Source: SYFT01 sp964471115
GTDB lineage: Bacteria > Acidobacteriota > Vicinamibacteria > Vicinamibacterales > SCN-69-37
Reading direction: 5' to 3'
NCBI GenBank assembly: GCA_964471115.1
Contig: CAYYFE010000001.1
Coordinates: forward strand, 1 to 64,000
Length of the DNA: 64,000 nt
Positions 16,992 to 26,356 of the stretch are shown here, piece after piece. A program made the translations under genes and the position numbers. The notes under the pieces were generated by a model. It saw only the letters and a program-made list of their open reading frames with translations. It ran no database searches and was not told the DNA's origin. The stretch's first letter is position 1, and every line of letters begins with the position of its first letter.

Positions 16992-19519
16992 TGGACAACA
17001 CCGAGCTCAGTCCGGCCGCGCCCGCCACTTCTCAGGCCGGGAACCCGAACGATTACGGCGCCGACCAGATCAAGGTCCTCGAGGGACTCGAAGCGGTACG
17101 CAAGCGCCCTGCCATGTACATCGGCTCCACCGGGCCGCAGGGACTGCACCACCTTGTGTATGAGATCGTCGACAACTCGATCGACGAGGCGCTGGCCGGG
17201 TTCTGTAAAAACGTCAACGTCACGATTCACATCGATGGATCCGTCACCGTCGTCGACGATGGGCGAGGGATTCCCGTCGACATGCACGAGAGCGGCCGTT
17301 CGGCGGCCGAAGTCGTGCTCACGGTCCTGCATGCCGGCGGCAAGTTCGAAAACTCCGCGTACAAGGTATCCGGCGGTCTGCACGGCGTCGGCGTCTCGGT
17401 CGTCAACGCATTGTCGGAGTGGCTCGAACTCGAGATCTGGCGCAATGGGCACGTGCATCAGCAGCGGTATGCCCGCGGCACTCCCACGGGCGCGCTGTAT
17501 GTGACCGGGACGACAGAGAAGCGCGGCACCAAGGTCACCTTCAAACCCGACACCCAGATCTTCGAATCGGTCGAGTACTCGTTCGAAACGTTGTCGAACC
17601 GCCTCCGAGAGCTGGCGTTCCTCAACGCGGGCGTGACCATCACAATCTCGGACGAACGCGACGGCAAGAGCCACGAGTTCCTGTACGAGGGCGGCATCCG
17701 CGAGTTCGTCGAGTATCTGAACAAGAACCGCGTGGCCGTCAACGAAAAGCCGATCTACATGACCGGCGAGCGCGACAACATCGTCGTGGAAATCGCGCTG
17801 CAGTGGAACGACAGCTACGCGGAGACGACGTTCAGCTTCGCCAACAACATCAACACGACCGAGGGCGGCACCCACATGTCCGGGTTCCGCGCGGCGCTGA
17901 CGCGCACGATCAATGCGTACGCGTCGAAGAACAGCCTGGCGGAGAAACTCAACGACAGCATCAGCGGCGATGACATCCGCGAGGGCATGACGGCGGTCAT
18001 CTCCGTCAAGATTCCGCAGCCGCAGTTCGAGGGCCAGACCAAGACCAAACTGGGCAACACCGAGGTCAAGGGCATCGTCGAGGGCATCGTCAACGAAAAA
18101 CTCGGCGAGTTCCTCGAAGAGAATCCGGCGGTTGCCAAGAAGGTCATCCTCAAGGCGATTGACGCGGCGCTGGCGCGCGAGGCCGCGCGCAAGGCGAGAG
18201 ACCTGGTGCGCCGCAAGGGCGCGCTCGACAATTCAACGCTGCCCGGCAAACTGGCCGACTGCCAGGAACGAGACCCGGCCAAGGCCGAGCTCTACATCGT
18301 CGAGGGTGAGTCGGCAGGCGGATCCGCCAAACAAGGCCGCGATCGCCGGTTCCAGGCGGTGTTGCCCATCAAGGGCAAAATCCTCAACGTCGAGAAGGCC
18401 CGCTTCGACAAGATGCTGGGCCACGAGGAGATCCGGACGCTGATTGCGGCGATTGGCTGCGGCATCGGCACCGACGAGTTCGACCCGGCCAAGGCGCGGT
18501 ATCACCGCATCATCATCATGACGGACGCCGACGTCGACGGATCCCACATCCGCACGTTGCTGCTGACGTTTTTCTACCGGCAGATGAAGGAGCTGGTGGA
18601 CCACGGGTACATCTACATCGCGCAGCCGCCGCTCTTCCGCGCCAAACGCGGGCGGCAGGAAGTGTTCATCAAGGACGAACGCCAACTGGAGCACTTCCTG
18701 ATCAGGCGCGCCACCGAATCACGCACCCTCGTGTTGTCCAACGGCACCGAGGTCAAAGGGGAAACCCTCGAACGTCGCCTCGAAAAGTTGATTGCGTTCC
18801 GCAAGGTGCTGCAGGTGGTGGAACGTCGCGGCCCGTCCCGACGAGCCGTGATCGCGCTGCTGGAAGGCGGCGCCCGCGACAAGACGTTCTGGGCGGATCG
18901 CGGCCTCGTGGATGGCCTGGCGCAGTATCTGCAGCAGCCGCAGGTCTCGGCCAGTGTCGTTGAAGATCCGGAACACCAGGCGTTCGCCGTCGTGTTGACC
19001 GACCGGTCCTTCGGCTACGACCGCCAGCAGCGGCTGGATCTCGACTTCGTCACGACCGGCGAATTCCGCACGCTCATGGCGGCGTACGTCGACGTTCGCG
19101 ACCTGCTCATGGGCCCGGTGACCATTCGTACGACGGGAGCGGCGCCGGCCGAGGACGAGGCCGACGCGGATGCGGCCGAAGACACGGCCGCGGAACCAGC
19201 GGCGGCCGCGGCGCCGAAGGCGGGCAAGGACAAGGACGCCGACCGCACCGTCAGCTCGATTGATGAATTGGTCGACTACTTCGTGACGGCCGGCCGCCGC
19301 GGCCTGGCCATCAACCGCTACAAGGGCCTTGGCGAAATGAACCCGGACACGTTGTGGGAGACCACGATGGATCCGGACAAGCGCACGCTGCTGCAGGTCA
19401 GAGCCGAGGACCATACCGAAGCGGATCTGATGTTCACCACGCTGATGGGCGACCAGGTGGAACCGCGCCGCAAGTTCATCGAAGACAACGCGCTCGACGT
19501 CAAGAACCTCGACATCTAG
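16991..19519 (+). CDS. gyrB: DNA gyrase subunit B
   Basis: ATPase and TOPRIM subunit of gyrase; 842 residues. The GHKL ATPase domain (DNSIDEALAG, DDGRGIPVDMH, GLHGVGVSVVNAL) is followed by the transducer domain, the TOPRIM motifs (VEGESAGG, TDADVDGSHIRTL) and the C-terminal NRYKGLGEMN. It has the long insertion in the TOPRIM/C-terminal part known from proteobacterial GyrB. Within this lies a low-complexity Ala/Asp/Glu stretch, encoded at about 19136-19245. The start overlaps the dnaN stop by one base, and gyrA follows after 4 bp. Confidence 0.98.
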   Translation: MDNTELSPAAPATSQAGNPNDYGADQIKVLEGLEAVRKRPAMYIGSTGPQGLHHLVYEIVDNSIDEALAGFCKNVNVTIHIDGSVTVVDDGRGIPVDMHESGRSAAEVVLTVLHAGGKFENSAYKVSGGLHGVGVSVVNALSEWLELEIWRNGHVHQQRYARGTPTGALYVTGTTEKRGTKVTFKPDTQIFESVEYSFETLSNRLRELAFLNAGVTITISDERDGKSHEFLYEGGIREFVEYLNKNRVAVNEKPIYMTGERDNIVVEIALQWNDSYAETTFSFANNINTTEGGTHMSGFRAALTRTINAYASKNSLAEKLNDSISGDDIREGMTAVISVKIPQPQFEGQTKTKLGNTEVKGIVEGIVNEKLGEFLEENPAVAKKVILKAIDAALAREAARKARDLVRRKGALDNSTLPGKLADCQERDPAKAELYIVEGESAGGSAKQGRDRRFQAVLPIKGKILNVEKARFDKMLGHEEIRTLIAAIGCGIGTDEFDPAKARYHRIIIMTDADVDGSHIRTLLLTFFYRQMKELVDHGYIYIAQPPLFRAKRGRQEVFIKDERQLEHFLIRRATESRTLVLSNGTEVKGETLERRLEKLIAFRKVLQVVERRGPSRRAVIALLEGGARDKTFWADRGLVDGLAQYLQQPQVSASVVEDPEHQAFAVVLTDRSFGYDRQQRLDLDFVTTGEFRTLMAAYVDVRDLLMGPVTIRTTGAAPAEDEADADAAEDTAAEPAAAAAPKAGKDKDADRTVSSIDELVDYFVTAGRRGLAINRYKGLGEMNPDTLWETTMDPDKRTLLQVRAEDHTEADLMFTTLMGDQVEPRRKFIEDNALDVKNLDI

Positions 19520-19523
19520 TTTT

Positions 19524-22025
19524 ATGGAACAACCACCCACCCTGCGGCTTCCCGTCAATATCGAAGACGAGATGAAGCGCTCGTACATGGATTACGCGAT
19601 GAGCGTAATCATCGGGCGCGCGCTGCCCGACGTACGAGACGGTCTGAAGCCCGCCAACCGGCGTGTGTTGTATGCCATGCGGCAGATGGGGCTGGCGTCC
19701 AACCGCCCCTACCGCAAGTGCGCGAAGATCGTCGGCGAAGTCATCGGCAACTACCATCCCCACGGCGACGCGCCGGCCTACGACACCCTCGTTCGCCTCG
19801 CCCAGGACTTCAACATGCGGTACACCCTGGTCGACGGCCAGGGCAACTTCGGGTCGATTGACGGCGACCCGCCGGCCGCGTACCGCTACACCGAGGCCCG
19901 CCTCGAGGCGTTGGCCGAAGCCATGATGGCCGACCTCGACAAGGACACGGTCGACCATCGTCCCAACTTCGACGAGACCACCGAAGAACCCACCGTCTTC
20001 CCGGCGCCGTACCCGAATCTGCTGGTGAACGGCTCCACCGGCATCGCGGTCGGCATGGCCACGAGCATCCCCCCGCACAACATGCGGGAGGTCATCGAAG
20101 GCGTGCTGCAGGTCATCGCGCTGCGGAATGCGCCCGAGGACGAACGCTTCCGCGCGTTGATGCAGGCCATCCCCGGCCCCGACTTCCCGTCGGGCGGCAC
20201 CATTGTCGGGCGCGCCGGCGTGTGGCGCGCGTATCGCGAAGGCCGCGGCAACGTCGTCGTGCGTGGGAAGGCCACCTTCGAGGAAAACAAGAAGGGCGAC
20301 CGCACCTCGATCGTCATCACCGAGATTCCGTATCAGGTCAACAAGGCCGGCCTCATCTCGGACATCGCCGAGATGGTCCGCGACAAGAAACTCGAGGGCA
20401 TCTCCGACCTGCGCGATGAATCCGATCGCGACGGCATGCGCATCGTCATCGAGCTCAAGCGCGGCGAACTGCCCGATGTCGTCCTGAACAACCTCTACAA
20501 ACACACAAAGCTGCAGATGGGGTACGGCATCACGCTGCTCGCCATCGCCAACAACCGGCCGCGTGTGTTGAACCTGCTGCAGATCATCGAGGCGTTTGTC
20601 GAGTTCCGCCGCGAGGTGATCCGCCGCCGCATCGAGTTCGAACTGCGGAAGGCCGAGGCGCGGGCGCACATCCTGGAAGGCCTCAAGATCGCGCTCGATC
20701 ATCTGGACGCGGTCATTACGCTGATTCGCGGATCAAAGAACCCCGGCGAAGCGCGCACCGGCCTGATGACCAACTTCGGGCTGACCGAGCTGCAGGCGCA
20801 GGCCATCCTCGACATGCAGCTGCAGCGCCTGACCGGTCTCGAGCGCCAGAAGATCCTCGATGAACTGGCCGAACTCGTGGCGTTGATCACGCGCCTGCGT
20901 GAGATTCTCTCGAGTGACGAGCTGGTGCTGGCGATCGTGGTCGATGAACTGAAGGCCATTCAGGCGAAGTTCGGCGACGACCGACGGACCGACATCATCG
21001 AAGACAGCGGCGACTTCCGCGTGGAAGACCTCATCGCCGATGAAGACGTGGTGATCACGGCGACGCAGACCGGCTACATCAAGCGGACGGCGCTGGACGA
21101 GTACCGCAAGCAGCGCCGGGGCGGCAAGGGCCTCATCGGCATGCAGACCAAGGAAGAGGACATCGTCGAGCACCTCTTCATCGCCAACACCCATGCCTAC
21201 ATCCTGATCTTCTCGGACAAGGGCAAGTGTTACTGGCTGAGGGTCTACGACATTCCGGAGGTCAGCCGATCGAGCAAGGGCAAGTCCATTGCGAACCTCG
21301 TCCAGATGGGCGAAGGCGAGAAGATTGCGACCCTGCTGAAGATCCAGGATTTCCCAGAGGAGGAAGGCCGCCGGTTCATCGTGATGGGCACCGAACAGGG
21401 CACCATCAAGAAGACCGATCTCAAGGCGTACTCCAATCCCCGGTCGGCCGGCATCATCGCCATCCAGATCGACGACAACGACCACCTGATTGCCGTGGCG
21501 GAAACCGACGGCACGAAGGACCTGGTGATCGGCACGCGCAACGGCATGGCCATTCGCTTCAGCGAAGAAGACGCCAGGCCCATGGGCCGGACGGCCTTCG
21601 GGGTGCGCGGCATCAACCTGCGCGAAGGCGACGTTGTCGTGGCGATGGAAGTGGTCGACGCCGACGGCACCCTGCTGACGGTGTGTGAGAACGGCTACGG
21701 CAAACGCACCGAGGTGTCCGAGTACCGGCAGCAGACGCGCGGCGGCATCGGTCTCAAGAACATCCAGACCTCCGATCGCAACGGTCCCGTCGTGGGCATC
21801 GCCTGCGTGACGGATCAGCACGAACTGCTGCTGGTGACCGAACAGGGCCAGATCATCCGGATGCCGGCCGCCGGCCTCCGTCCGATCGGCCGCGACACGC
21901 AGGGCGTTCGTCTCATCGACCTGGCCGAGGGTGACAAGGTCGTCTCACTGGCGACGCTCACCGAGCCGGAAGTCGCCGACGAACCGGCCGAGCCGACTGA
22001 GCCAGCTGAGCCGACCAACACGTAA
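19524..22025 (+). CDS. gyrA: DNA gyrase subunit A
   Basis: DNA-cleaving subunit of gyrase; 833 residues. The catalytic tyrosine lies in AAYRYTEARL and the GyrA box reads QRRGGKG, so a true gyrase with a wrapping beta-pinwheel is expected. The quinolone-determining segment HPHGDAPAYDTLV has the same numbering as E. coli, with Ala at position 83 (Ser in E. coli) and Asp87 kept. The protein ends in a repetitive Pro/Glu/Thr tail. It forms an operon with gyrB. Confidence 0.98.
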   Translation: MEQPPTLRLPVNIEDEMKRSYMDYAMSVIIGRALPDVRDGLKPANRRVLYAMRQMGLASNRPYRKCAKIVGEVIGNYHPHGDAPAYDTLVRLAQDFNMRYTLVDGQGNFGSIDGDPPAAYRYTEARLEALAEAMMADLDKDTVDHRPNFDETTEEPTVFPAPYPNLLVNGSTGIAVGMATSIPPHNMREVIEGVLQVIALRNAPEDERFRALMQAIPGPDFPSGGTIVGRAGVWRAYREGRGNVVVRGKATFEENKKGDRTSIVITEIPYQVNKAGLISDIAEMVRDKKLEGISDLRDESDRDGMRIVIELKRGELPDVVLNNLYKHTKLQMGYGITLLAIANNRPRVLNLLQIIEAFVEFRREVIRRRIEFELRKAEARAHILEGLKIALDHLDAVITLIRGSKNPGEARTGLMTNFGLTELQAQAILDMQLQRLTGLERQKILDELAELVALITRLREILSSDELVLAIVVDELKAIQAKFGDDRRTDIIEDSGDFRVEDLIADEDVVITATQTGYIKRTALDEYRKQRRGGKGLIGMQTKEEDIVEHLFIANTHAYILIFSDKGKCYWLRVYDIPEVSRSSKGKSIANLVQMGEGEKIATLLKIQDFPEEEGRRFIVMGTEQGTIKKTDLKAYSNPRSAGIIAIQIDDNDHLIAVAETDGTKDLVIGTRNGMAIRFSEEDARPMGRTAFGVRGINLREGDVVVAMEVVDADGTLLTVCENGYGKRTEVSEYRQQTRGGIGLKNIQTSDRNGPVVGIACVTDQHELLLVTEQGQIIRMPAAGLRPIGRDTQGVRLIDLAEGDKVVSLATLTEPEVADEPAEPTEPAEPTNT

Positions 22026-22084
22026 ACTCGCGGCCGACAGATCCGGCCGCGCTACGCACGTCATACACGGCAATCACGCAGGGC

Positions 22085-22101
22085 GCCCCGATCTTCGGGG
22101 C
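22085..22101. terminator. Hairpin between convergent gyrA and pcrA
   Basis: The perfect 7-bp stem GCCCCGA / TCGGGGC with a TCT loop lies between the ends of gyrA and pcrA. No T-run follows on either strand, so termination efficiency is uncertain. The hairpin lies between two copies of the 15-bp direct repeat CCGGCCGCGCTACGC (22043-22057 and 22103-22117). The second copy runs into the pcrA stop codon. Confidence 0.6.
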
Positions 22102-22111
22102 ACCGGCCGCG

Positions 22112-24382
22112 CTACGCCGGTTCGAGCGCCGCGTAGCGCGCCAGCAGCTTCTTGGTGCCGACGGTATTGAACTTCACCGTCACGCGCATGTCGTCGCCAT
22201 CGTCTTCGACGGCCACGATGGTGCCGACGCCGAACTGCTTGTGACGCACACGCCGGCCCGTCTTCAGGCCGTGTGATCCCGACTGGTCTTCGTTTTCGTA
22301 CGACGCAAACGGCGTGGGCTCCGCTTCGCGCGCCTTCGGCTGGAACCGACGCGCGTACGGATTCCGCGTCTCGTACCGCGTCGAATTCCACGACGGTGCG
22401 GCGACCGGTTCGATTCGCCGCATGAGGTCCGGGGGAATCTCGTCCAGGAACCGTGACGGCTCGGTGGACTGATACTCGCCGAAGACGCGACGACGCGAGG
22501 CGCTCGTCAGGATCAGACGCTCGCGCGCCCGCGTCAGACCCACGTAACAGAGCCGCCGCTCCTCCTCCAGCTCGTCTTCGTCCTCGCTGGACCGCGAGTG
22601 CGGGAACAGCCCCTCTTCCAGGCCGGCGACGACGACGACGGGGAACTCGAGCCCCTTGGCTGCATGCATCGTCATCATCCAGACGTGTGCATCCTTGGCG
22701 CCGTCGGCCTCATCGGCTTCTGAAAGCAGCGACAGCCGGTCGACAAAGCCACCCAGAGAGGGTTCGGCTTCACGGCCTTCGTACTCGCGCGCGGCCGAGA
22801 CCAGTTCCATCAGGTTCTCGATACGCGCTTCCGCCTCTTCACTGTGTTCCTCGCGAAGATTCTTCAGATACCCGGAGCGGTCCATCACAAGCCCCAGCGC
22901 CGTCGACACGGGAACGCCCGCGCACTCGGTGGTCAGGTTCGCGATGAGGTCGCGAAAGGCGCGCAGCGCCACGACCGCGCGGTTGGGCAGCTGCCGCTTT
23001 TCGAGGCCGATCAGCAGTCGCGCCCAGAGCGATCGCGACGAGGCGACCGGCTGCAGCCCGGCGGCAAACAACGGCGTCGCCGCCAGCGGATCCACGTCGA
23101 TGTCGATGGCCTCGAGCGCCTCCATCACCGTCTTGCCGATGCCCCTGGCCGGCACGTTGACGACCCGCCTGAAGCTCACATCGTCGTGCGGGTTCATGAC
23201 GAGGCGCAGGTAGGCCAGCAGGTCCTTGATTTCCTTGCGTTCGTAGAACCGGACGCCGCCGATGATGCGATACGGAATCCCTTCCCGCATCAGGGCATCT
23301 TCAATCGCGCGTGACTGGGCGTTGGTGCGATACAGGATGGCGATCGTGGCCCTGGCGTCGAGCTGGCGCGACTCGCGAACGGCCCTGACGATGTAGTCGG
23401 CTTCCTCCAGCTCGTCGCCGGCCCGGACATACACGATCGGGTCGCCGCCTTTACGATCCGTCCACAGCCGCTTGTCCTTCCGGTTGCGGTTCCGGCTGAT
23501 GACGGCCGAGGCGGCGTCGAGGATGACCTGCGTCGAGCGGTAGTTCTGCTCGAGCTTGACGACCGTGGCTTCAGGGAAGTCGTGTTCGAAGTCCAGGATG
23601 TTCCGCAGGTCGGCGCCGCGCCATTTGTAGATCGACTGGTCGGGGTCGCCGACCACGCAGAGGTTGCGGTGGTGGTCGGCCAGCCGCCGAATCAGGATGT
23701 ACTGCGGCCGGTTCGTGTCCTGATACTCGTCGACCAGGATGTACTTGAACCGCCGGGCGTAGGACTCGCGGACGAACTCGTTCGACTCGACCAGCTCGAC
23801 GGTCTTCAGCAGCAGATCGTCGAAGTCGAGCGCGCCGGCGTCGTTGAGCACACGCAGGTACGTTTCGTAGACTTTGGCGACCTGCGCGTCACGCAGGCTC
23901 CAGCCGCTCGACTTCATTTCGCCTGGGGATTCCAGGCGGTTCTTTGCCTGGCTGATCCGCGAGAGCACCGCACGCGGCGTCAGCATCTTTTCGTCGATGT
24001 CAGCCGCCTTGAGCGCCTGTTTGACCACGGCGATCTGGTCGGACGAGTCGTAGATGACGAAATCGCGGGACAGGCCGATGTGGGGCGCCTCGCGCCGCAG
24101 GATTCGCGCGCACAACGAGTGGAAGGTGGACAACCACATCTGCCGGCAGTCGTCGCCGACAAGGCCTTCGACGCGTTGCCGCATCTCCTCGGCCGCCTTG
24201 TTCGTGAATGTGACGCCGAGCACCTCGCCGGGCCGCGCCTGTCCGCTCAGCACCAGGTGCGCCATGCGCACGGTGATGACGCGCGTCTTGCCCGAGCCGG
24301 CGCCGGCCAGGATCAGTAGCGGTCCTTCGGCGTGTTCAGCGGCAGCGCGCTGCGCGGGATTCAGTGACGCGAGAAGATCCAT
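22112..24382 (-). CDS. pcrA: UvrD/PcrA-type superfamily 1 DNA helicase
   Basis: 3'-5' DNA helicase of repair and replication-fork maintenance; 756 residues. Motif order is complete: Q-motif LNPAQRAAAEH, Walker A AGAGSGKT (about residue 27), DEYQDTNRPQ, GDPDQSIYKWRGAD, and motif VI around YVGLTRARERL. The C-terminal 50 residues (VRHKQFGVGTIVAVEDDG) form the Tudor-like domain that in PcrA/UvrD contacts RNA polymerase. It is convergent with gyrA. The upstream spacer to glmS contains a heptamer array. Confidence 0.95.
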   Translation of the reverse strand: MDLLASLNPAQRAAAEHAEGPLLILAGAGSGKTRVITVRMAHLVLSGQARPGEVLGVTFTNKAAEEMRQRVEGLVGDDCRQMWLSTFHSLCARILRREAPHIGLSRDFVIYDSSDQIAVVKQALKAADIDEKMLTPRAVLSRISQAKNRLESPGEMKSSGWSLRDAQVAKVYETYLRVLNDAGALDFDDLLLKTVELVESNEFVRESYARRFKYILVDEYQDTNRPQYILIRRLADHHRNLCVVGDPDQSIYKWRGADLRNILDFEHDFPEATVVKLEQNYRSTQVILDAASAVISRNRNRKDKRLWTDRKGGDPIVYVRAGDELEEADYIVRAVRESRQLDARATIAILYRTNAQSRAIEDALMREGIPYRIIGGVRFYERKEIKDLLAYLRLVMNPHDDVSFRRVVNVPARGIGKTVMEALEAIDIDVDPLAATPLFAAGLQPVASSRSLWARLLIGLEKRQLPNRAVVALRAFRDLIANLTTECAGVPVSTALGLVMDRSGYLKNLREEHSEEAEARIENLMELVSAAREYEGREAEPSLGGFVDRLSLLSEADEADGAKDAHVWMMTMHAAKGLEFPVVVVAGLEEGLFPHSRSSEDEDELEEERRLCYVGLTRARERLILTSASRRRVFGEYQSTEPSRFLDEIPPDLMRRIEPVAAPSWNSTRYETRNPYARRFQPKAREAEPTPFASYENEDQSGSHGLKTGRRVRHKQFGVGTIVAVEDDGDDMRVTVKFNTVGTKKLLARYAALEPA

Positions 24383-24457
24383 GCGGACCCTCTCAGGATA
24401 TCAGCCGCCGATGTACCAACGCCCGCGCGTGGTACATGATTCTGCACGGAGCACCCC

Positions 24458-24507
24458 GGACCCTAGACCCTGGACCCTGGACCCTGGACCCTTGGACCCT
24501 GGACCTA
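24458..24507. repeat. Heptamer tandem array (AGGGTCC on minus strand) abutting glmS stop
   Basis: Units GGACCCT (one variant AGACCCT) occupy 24458-24492 without a gap. One extra T follows at 24493, then GGACCCT and a final truncated GGACC that runs directly into the glmS TAG (24505-24507 on minus). On the glmS mRNA the array therefore begins at the stop codon. An array of the same design ends at 48060. Confidence 0.9.
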
Positions 24508-26352
24508 CTCCACCGTCACCGACTTCGCCAGATTCCTGGGCTGATCGACGTCGCAGCCGCGGCGCACCGCAATGTGGTACGCCAGCAGTTGCAGCGGAAC
24601 CGTGACCAGCACCGGCGTCAGCAGCGGATGGGCGTCCGGCACCGTCAGCACGACGTCGGTTGCCGGGTCCAGAAGGTCGTCGAAGGCCGATGCCTGCGAC
24701 TGATTCGTGACGACGATCACCTGGCCTCCCCGGGCCTTGGCTTCCTGGATGTTGCCGATCATCTTCTCGAAGACGTGGTCGTTCGGCGCGATGGCCACGA
24801 CGGGCAGGTCCTCGTCGATGAGGGCGATGGGGCCGTGTTTCATCTCGCCGGCCGGATAACCCTCGGCGTGAATGTATGAGATTTCCTTCAGCTTCAGGGC
24901 GCCTTCAAGGGCGATGGGGTAGTTCACGCCCCGGCCCAGATACAGGAAGTCGCGCCGCTGATAGAGGCGCTTGGCCAGGTCTTCGATGGCGTCGTTGGCC
25001 TTGAGCGCCTCTTCGATCTGGCCAGGCAACTGCTCGAGGCCCCGCAGCAGCGCCGTGGCCCGTTCGGTGCTGAGGGTCCCGCGCACCTGCGCGAGGTGGA
25101 TGGCCAGCAGGTGGAGCGCCACCAACTGCGTCGTGAACGCCTTGGTGGAGGCCACCCCGATCTCCGGACCGGCATGTGTATACACGGTGCCGTCGGCCTC
25201 CCGCGTCGCCATGCTGCCCACGACGTTGCAGATCGCGATGCTCTTGGCGCCCTTCTGCCTGGCCTCCCTCAGCGCGGCCAGCGTGTCGGCCGTTTCGCCG
25301 GACTGCGTGATGATGATCGCCAGCGTCCGGTCGTCCACGATCGGGTTCCGGTAGCGGTACTCGGACCCGTAATCCACTTCCACCGGCACGCGCGCCAGTT
25401 CCTCAATCAGGAACTTGGCCACCAGCGCCGAGTGCCACGACGTGCCGCACGCCAGAATGACAATGCGCTCGATGCCGCGGATGGCGTCATCACTCAGCTG
25501 CATCTCGTTGAGGAAGACCCGGCCCGACTCCACCGAGGCGCGCCCGAGGATCGTTTCACGCACCGCCCACGGCTGCTCGTGAATCTCCTTGAGCATGAAG
25601 TGCTTGTAGCCGGCCTTCTCGGCCATCACCGGATCCCAGTTGATCGTCTGGGGTTCCCGCTTGACCGGCGTGCCGGCGTAGTCGGTGAACTGCGCGCCGG
25701 CTCGTGTGATGACGGCAATCTGCCGGTCATCGAGGAACACCATCTGCCGCGTGTGCGCAAGGATGGCGGGCACGTCAGACGCCACGAAATATTCGCCTTG
25801 GCCCAGGCCAATCACGACGGGCGGGCCGTTACGGACGGCAACGATGGTGTCGGGGTCGTCTGCGGAAATCAGCACGAGGGCGAACAAGCCGCGCACATGC
25901 GTGAGCGCGCGCCGCACGGCGGCCGCAAGGCCGTCGTCACGCCACTCCTTCTCGACGAGGTGGGCCACGACCTCCGTGTCCGTCTCGGTGACGAACGTGT
26001 GCCCTTCGGCGATGAGTGCGCGCTTCAGCTCGAGATAGTTCTCGATGATGCCGTTGTGCACCACCACGATGCGGCCTTTGCAGTCGCGGTGGGGGTGCGC
26101 GTTCTCCTCGGTCGGCCGCCCGTGGGTCGCCCAGCGCGTGTGGCCGATGCCGTACTCGCCGGTGACCGGGTGCGTGGCAATGACGGTTTCCAGCTTCGCG
26201 AGCTTGCCCGCGCTCCGGCGAATCTCCAATTGGCCCTGGCGGACGACGGCGACGCCGGCCGAGTCATAACCGCGGTATTCCAGCTTTCGCAGGCCCTCGA
26301 TGAGGACCGGCAGCAGGGGCTGATCGCCGACGTACCCTACGATGCCGCACAC
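24505..26352 (-). CDS. glmS: Glucosamine-6-phosphate synthase (glutamine-hydrolysing)
   Basis: Makes glucosamine-6-phosphate from fructose-6-phosphate and glutamine for cell-wall precursors. A longer frame opens at 26496, but the mature enzyme must begin with the catalytic cysteine. GTG 26352 gives (M)CGIVGYVGD with Cys2, for 615 residues. A glutaminase domain (1-240) is followed by two SIS domains (CGTSWHSALVAKF; LGRGVNYPIALEGALKLKEISYIHAEGY) and the terminal NLAKSVTVE. It starts 4 bp after the glmU stop. Confidence 0.97.
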   Translation of the reverse strand: MCGIVGYVGDQPLLPVLIEGLRKLEYRGYDSAGVAVVRQGQLEIRRSAGKLAKLETVIATHPVTGEYGIGHTRWATHGRPTEENAHPHRDCKGRIVVVHNGIIENYLELKRALIAEGHTFVTETDTEVVAHLVEKEWRDDGLAAAVRRALTHVRGLFALVLISADDPDTIVAVRNGPPVVIGLGQGEYFVASDVPAILAHTRQMVFLDDRQIAVITRAGAQFTDYAGTPVKREPQTINWDPVMAEKAGYKHFMLKEIHEQPWAVRETILGRASVESGRVFLNEMQLSDDAIRGIERIVILACGTSWHSALVAKFLIEELARVPVEVDYGSEYRYRNPIVDDRTLAIIITQSGETADTLAALREARQKGAKSIAICNVVGSMATREADGTVYTHAGPEIGVASTKAFTTQLVALHLLAIHLAQVRGTLSTERATALLRGLEQLPGQIEEALKANDAIEDLAKRLYQRRDFLYLGRGVNYPIALEGALKLKEISYIHAEGYPAGEMKHGPIALIDEDLPVVAIAPNDHVFEKMIGNIQEAKARGGQVIVVTNQSQASAFDDLLDPATDVVLTVPDAHPLLTPVLVTVPLQLLAYHIAVRRGCDVDQPRNLAKSVTVE

Positions 26353-26356
26353 GCGC

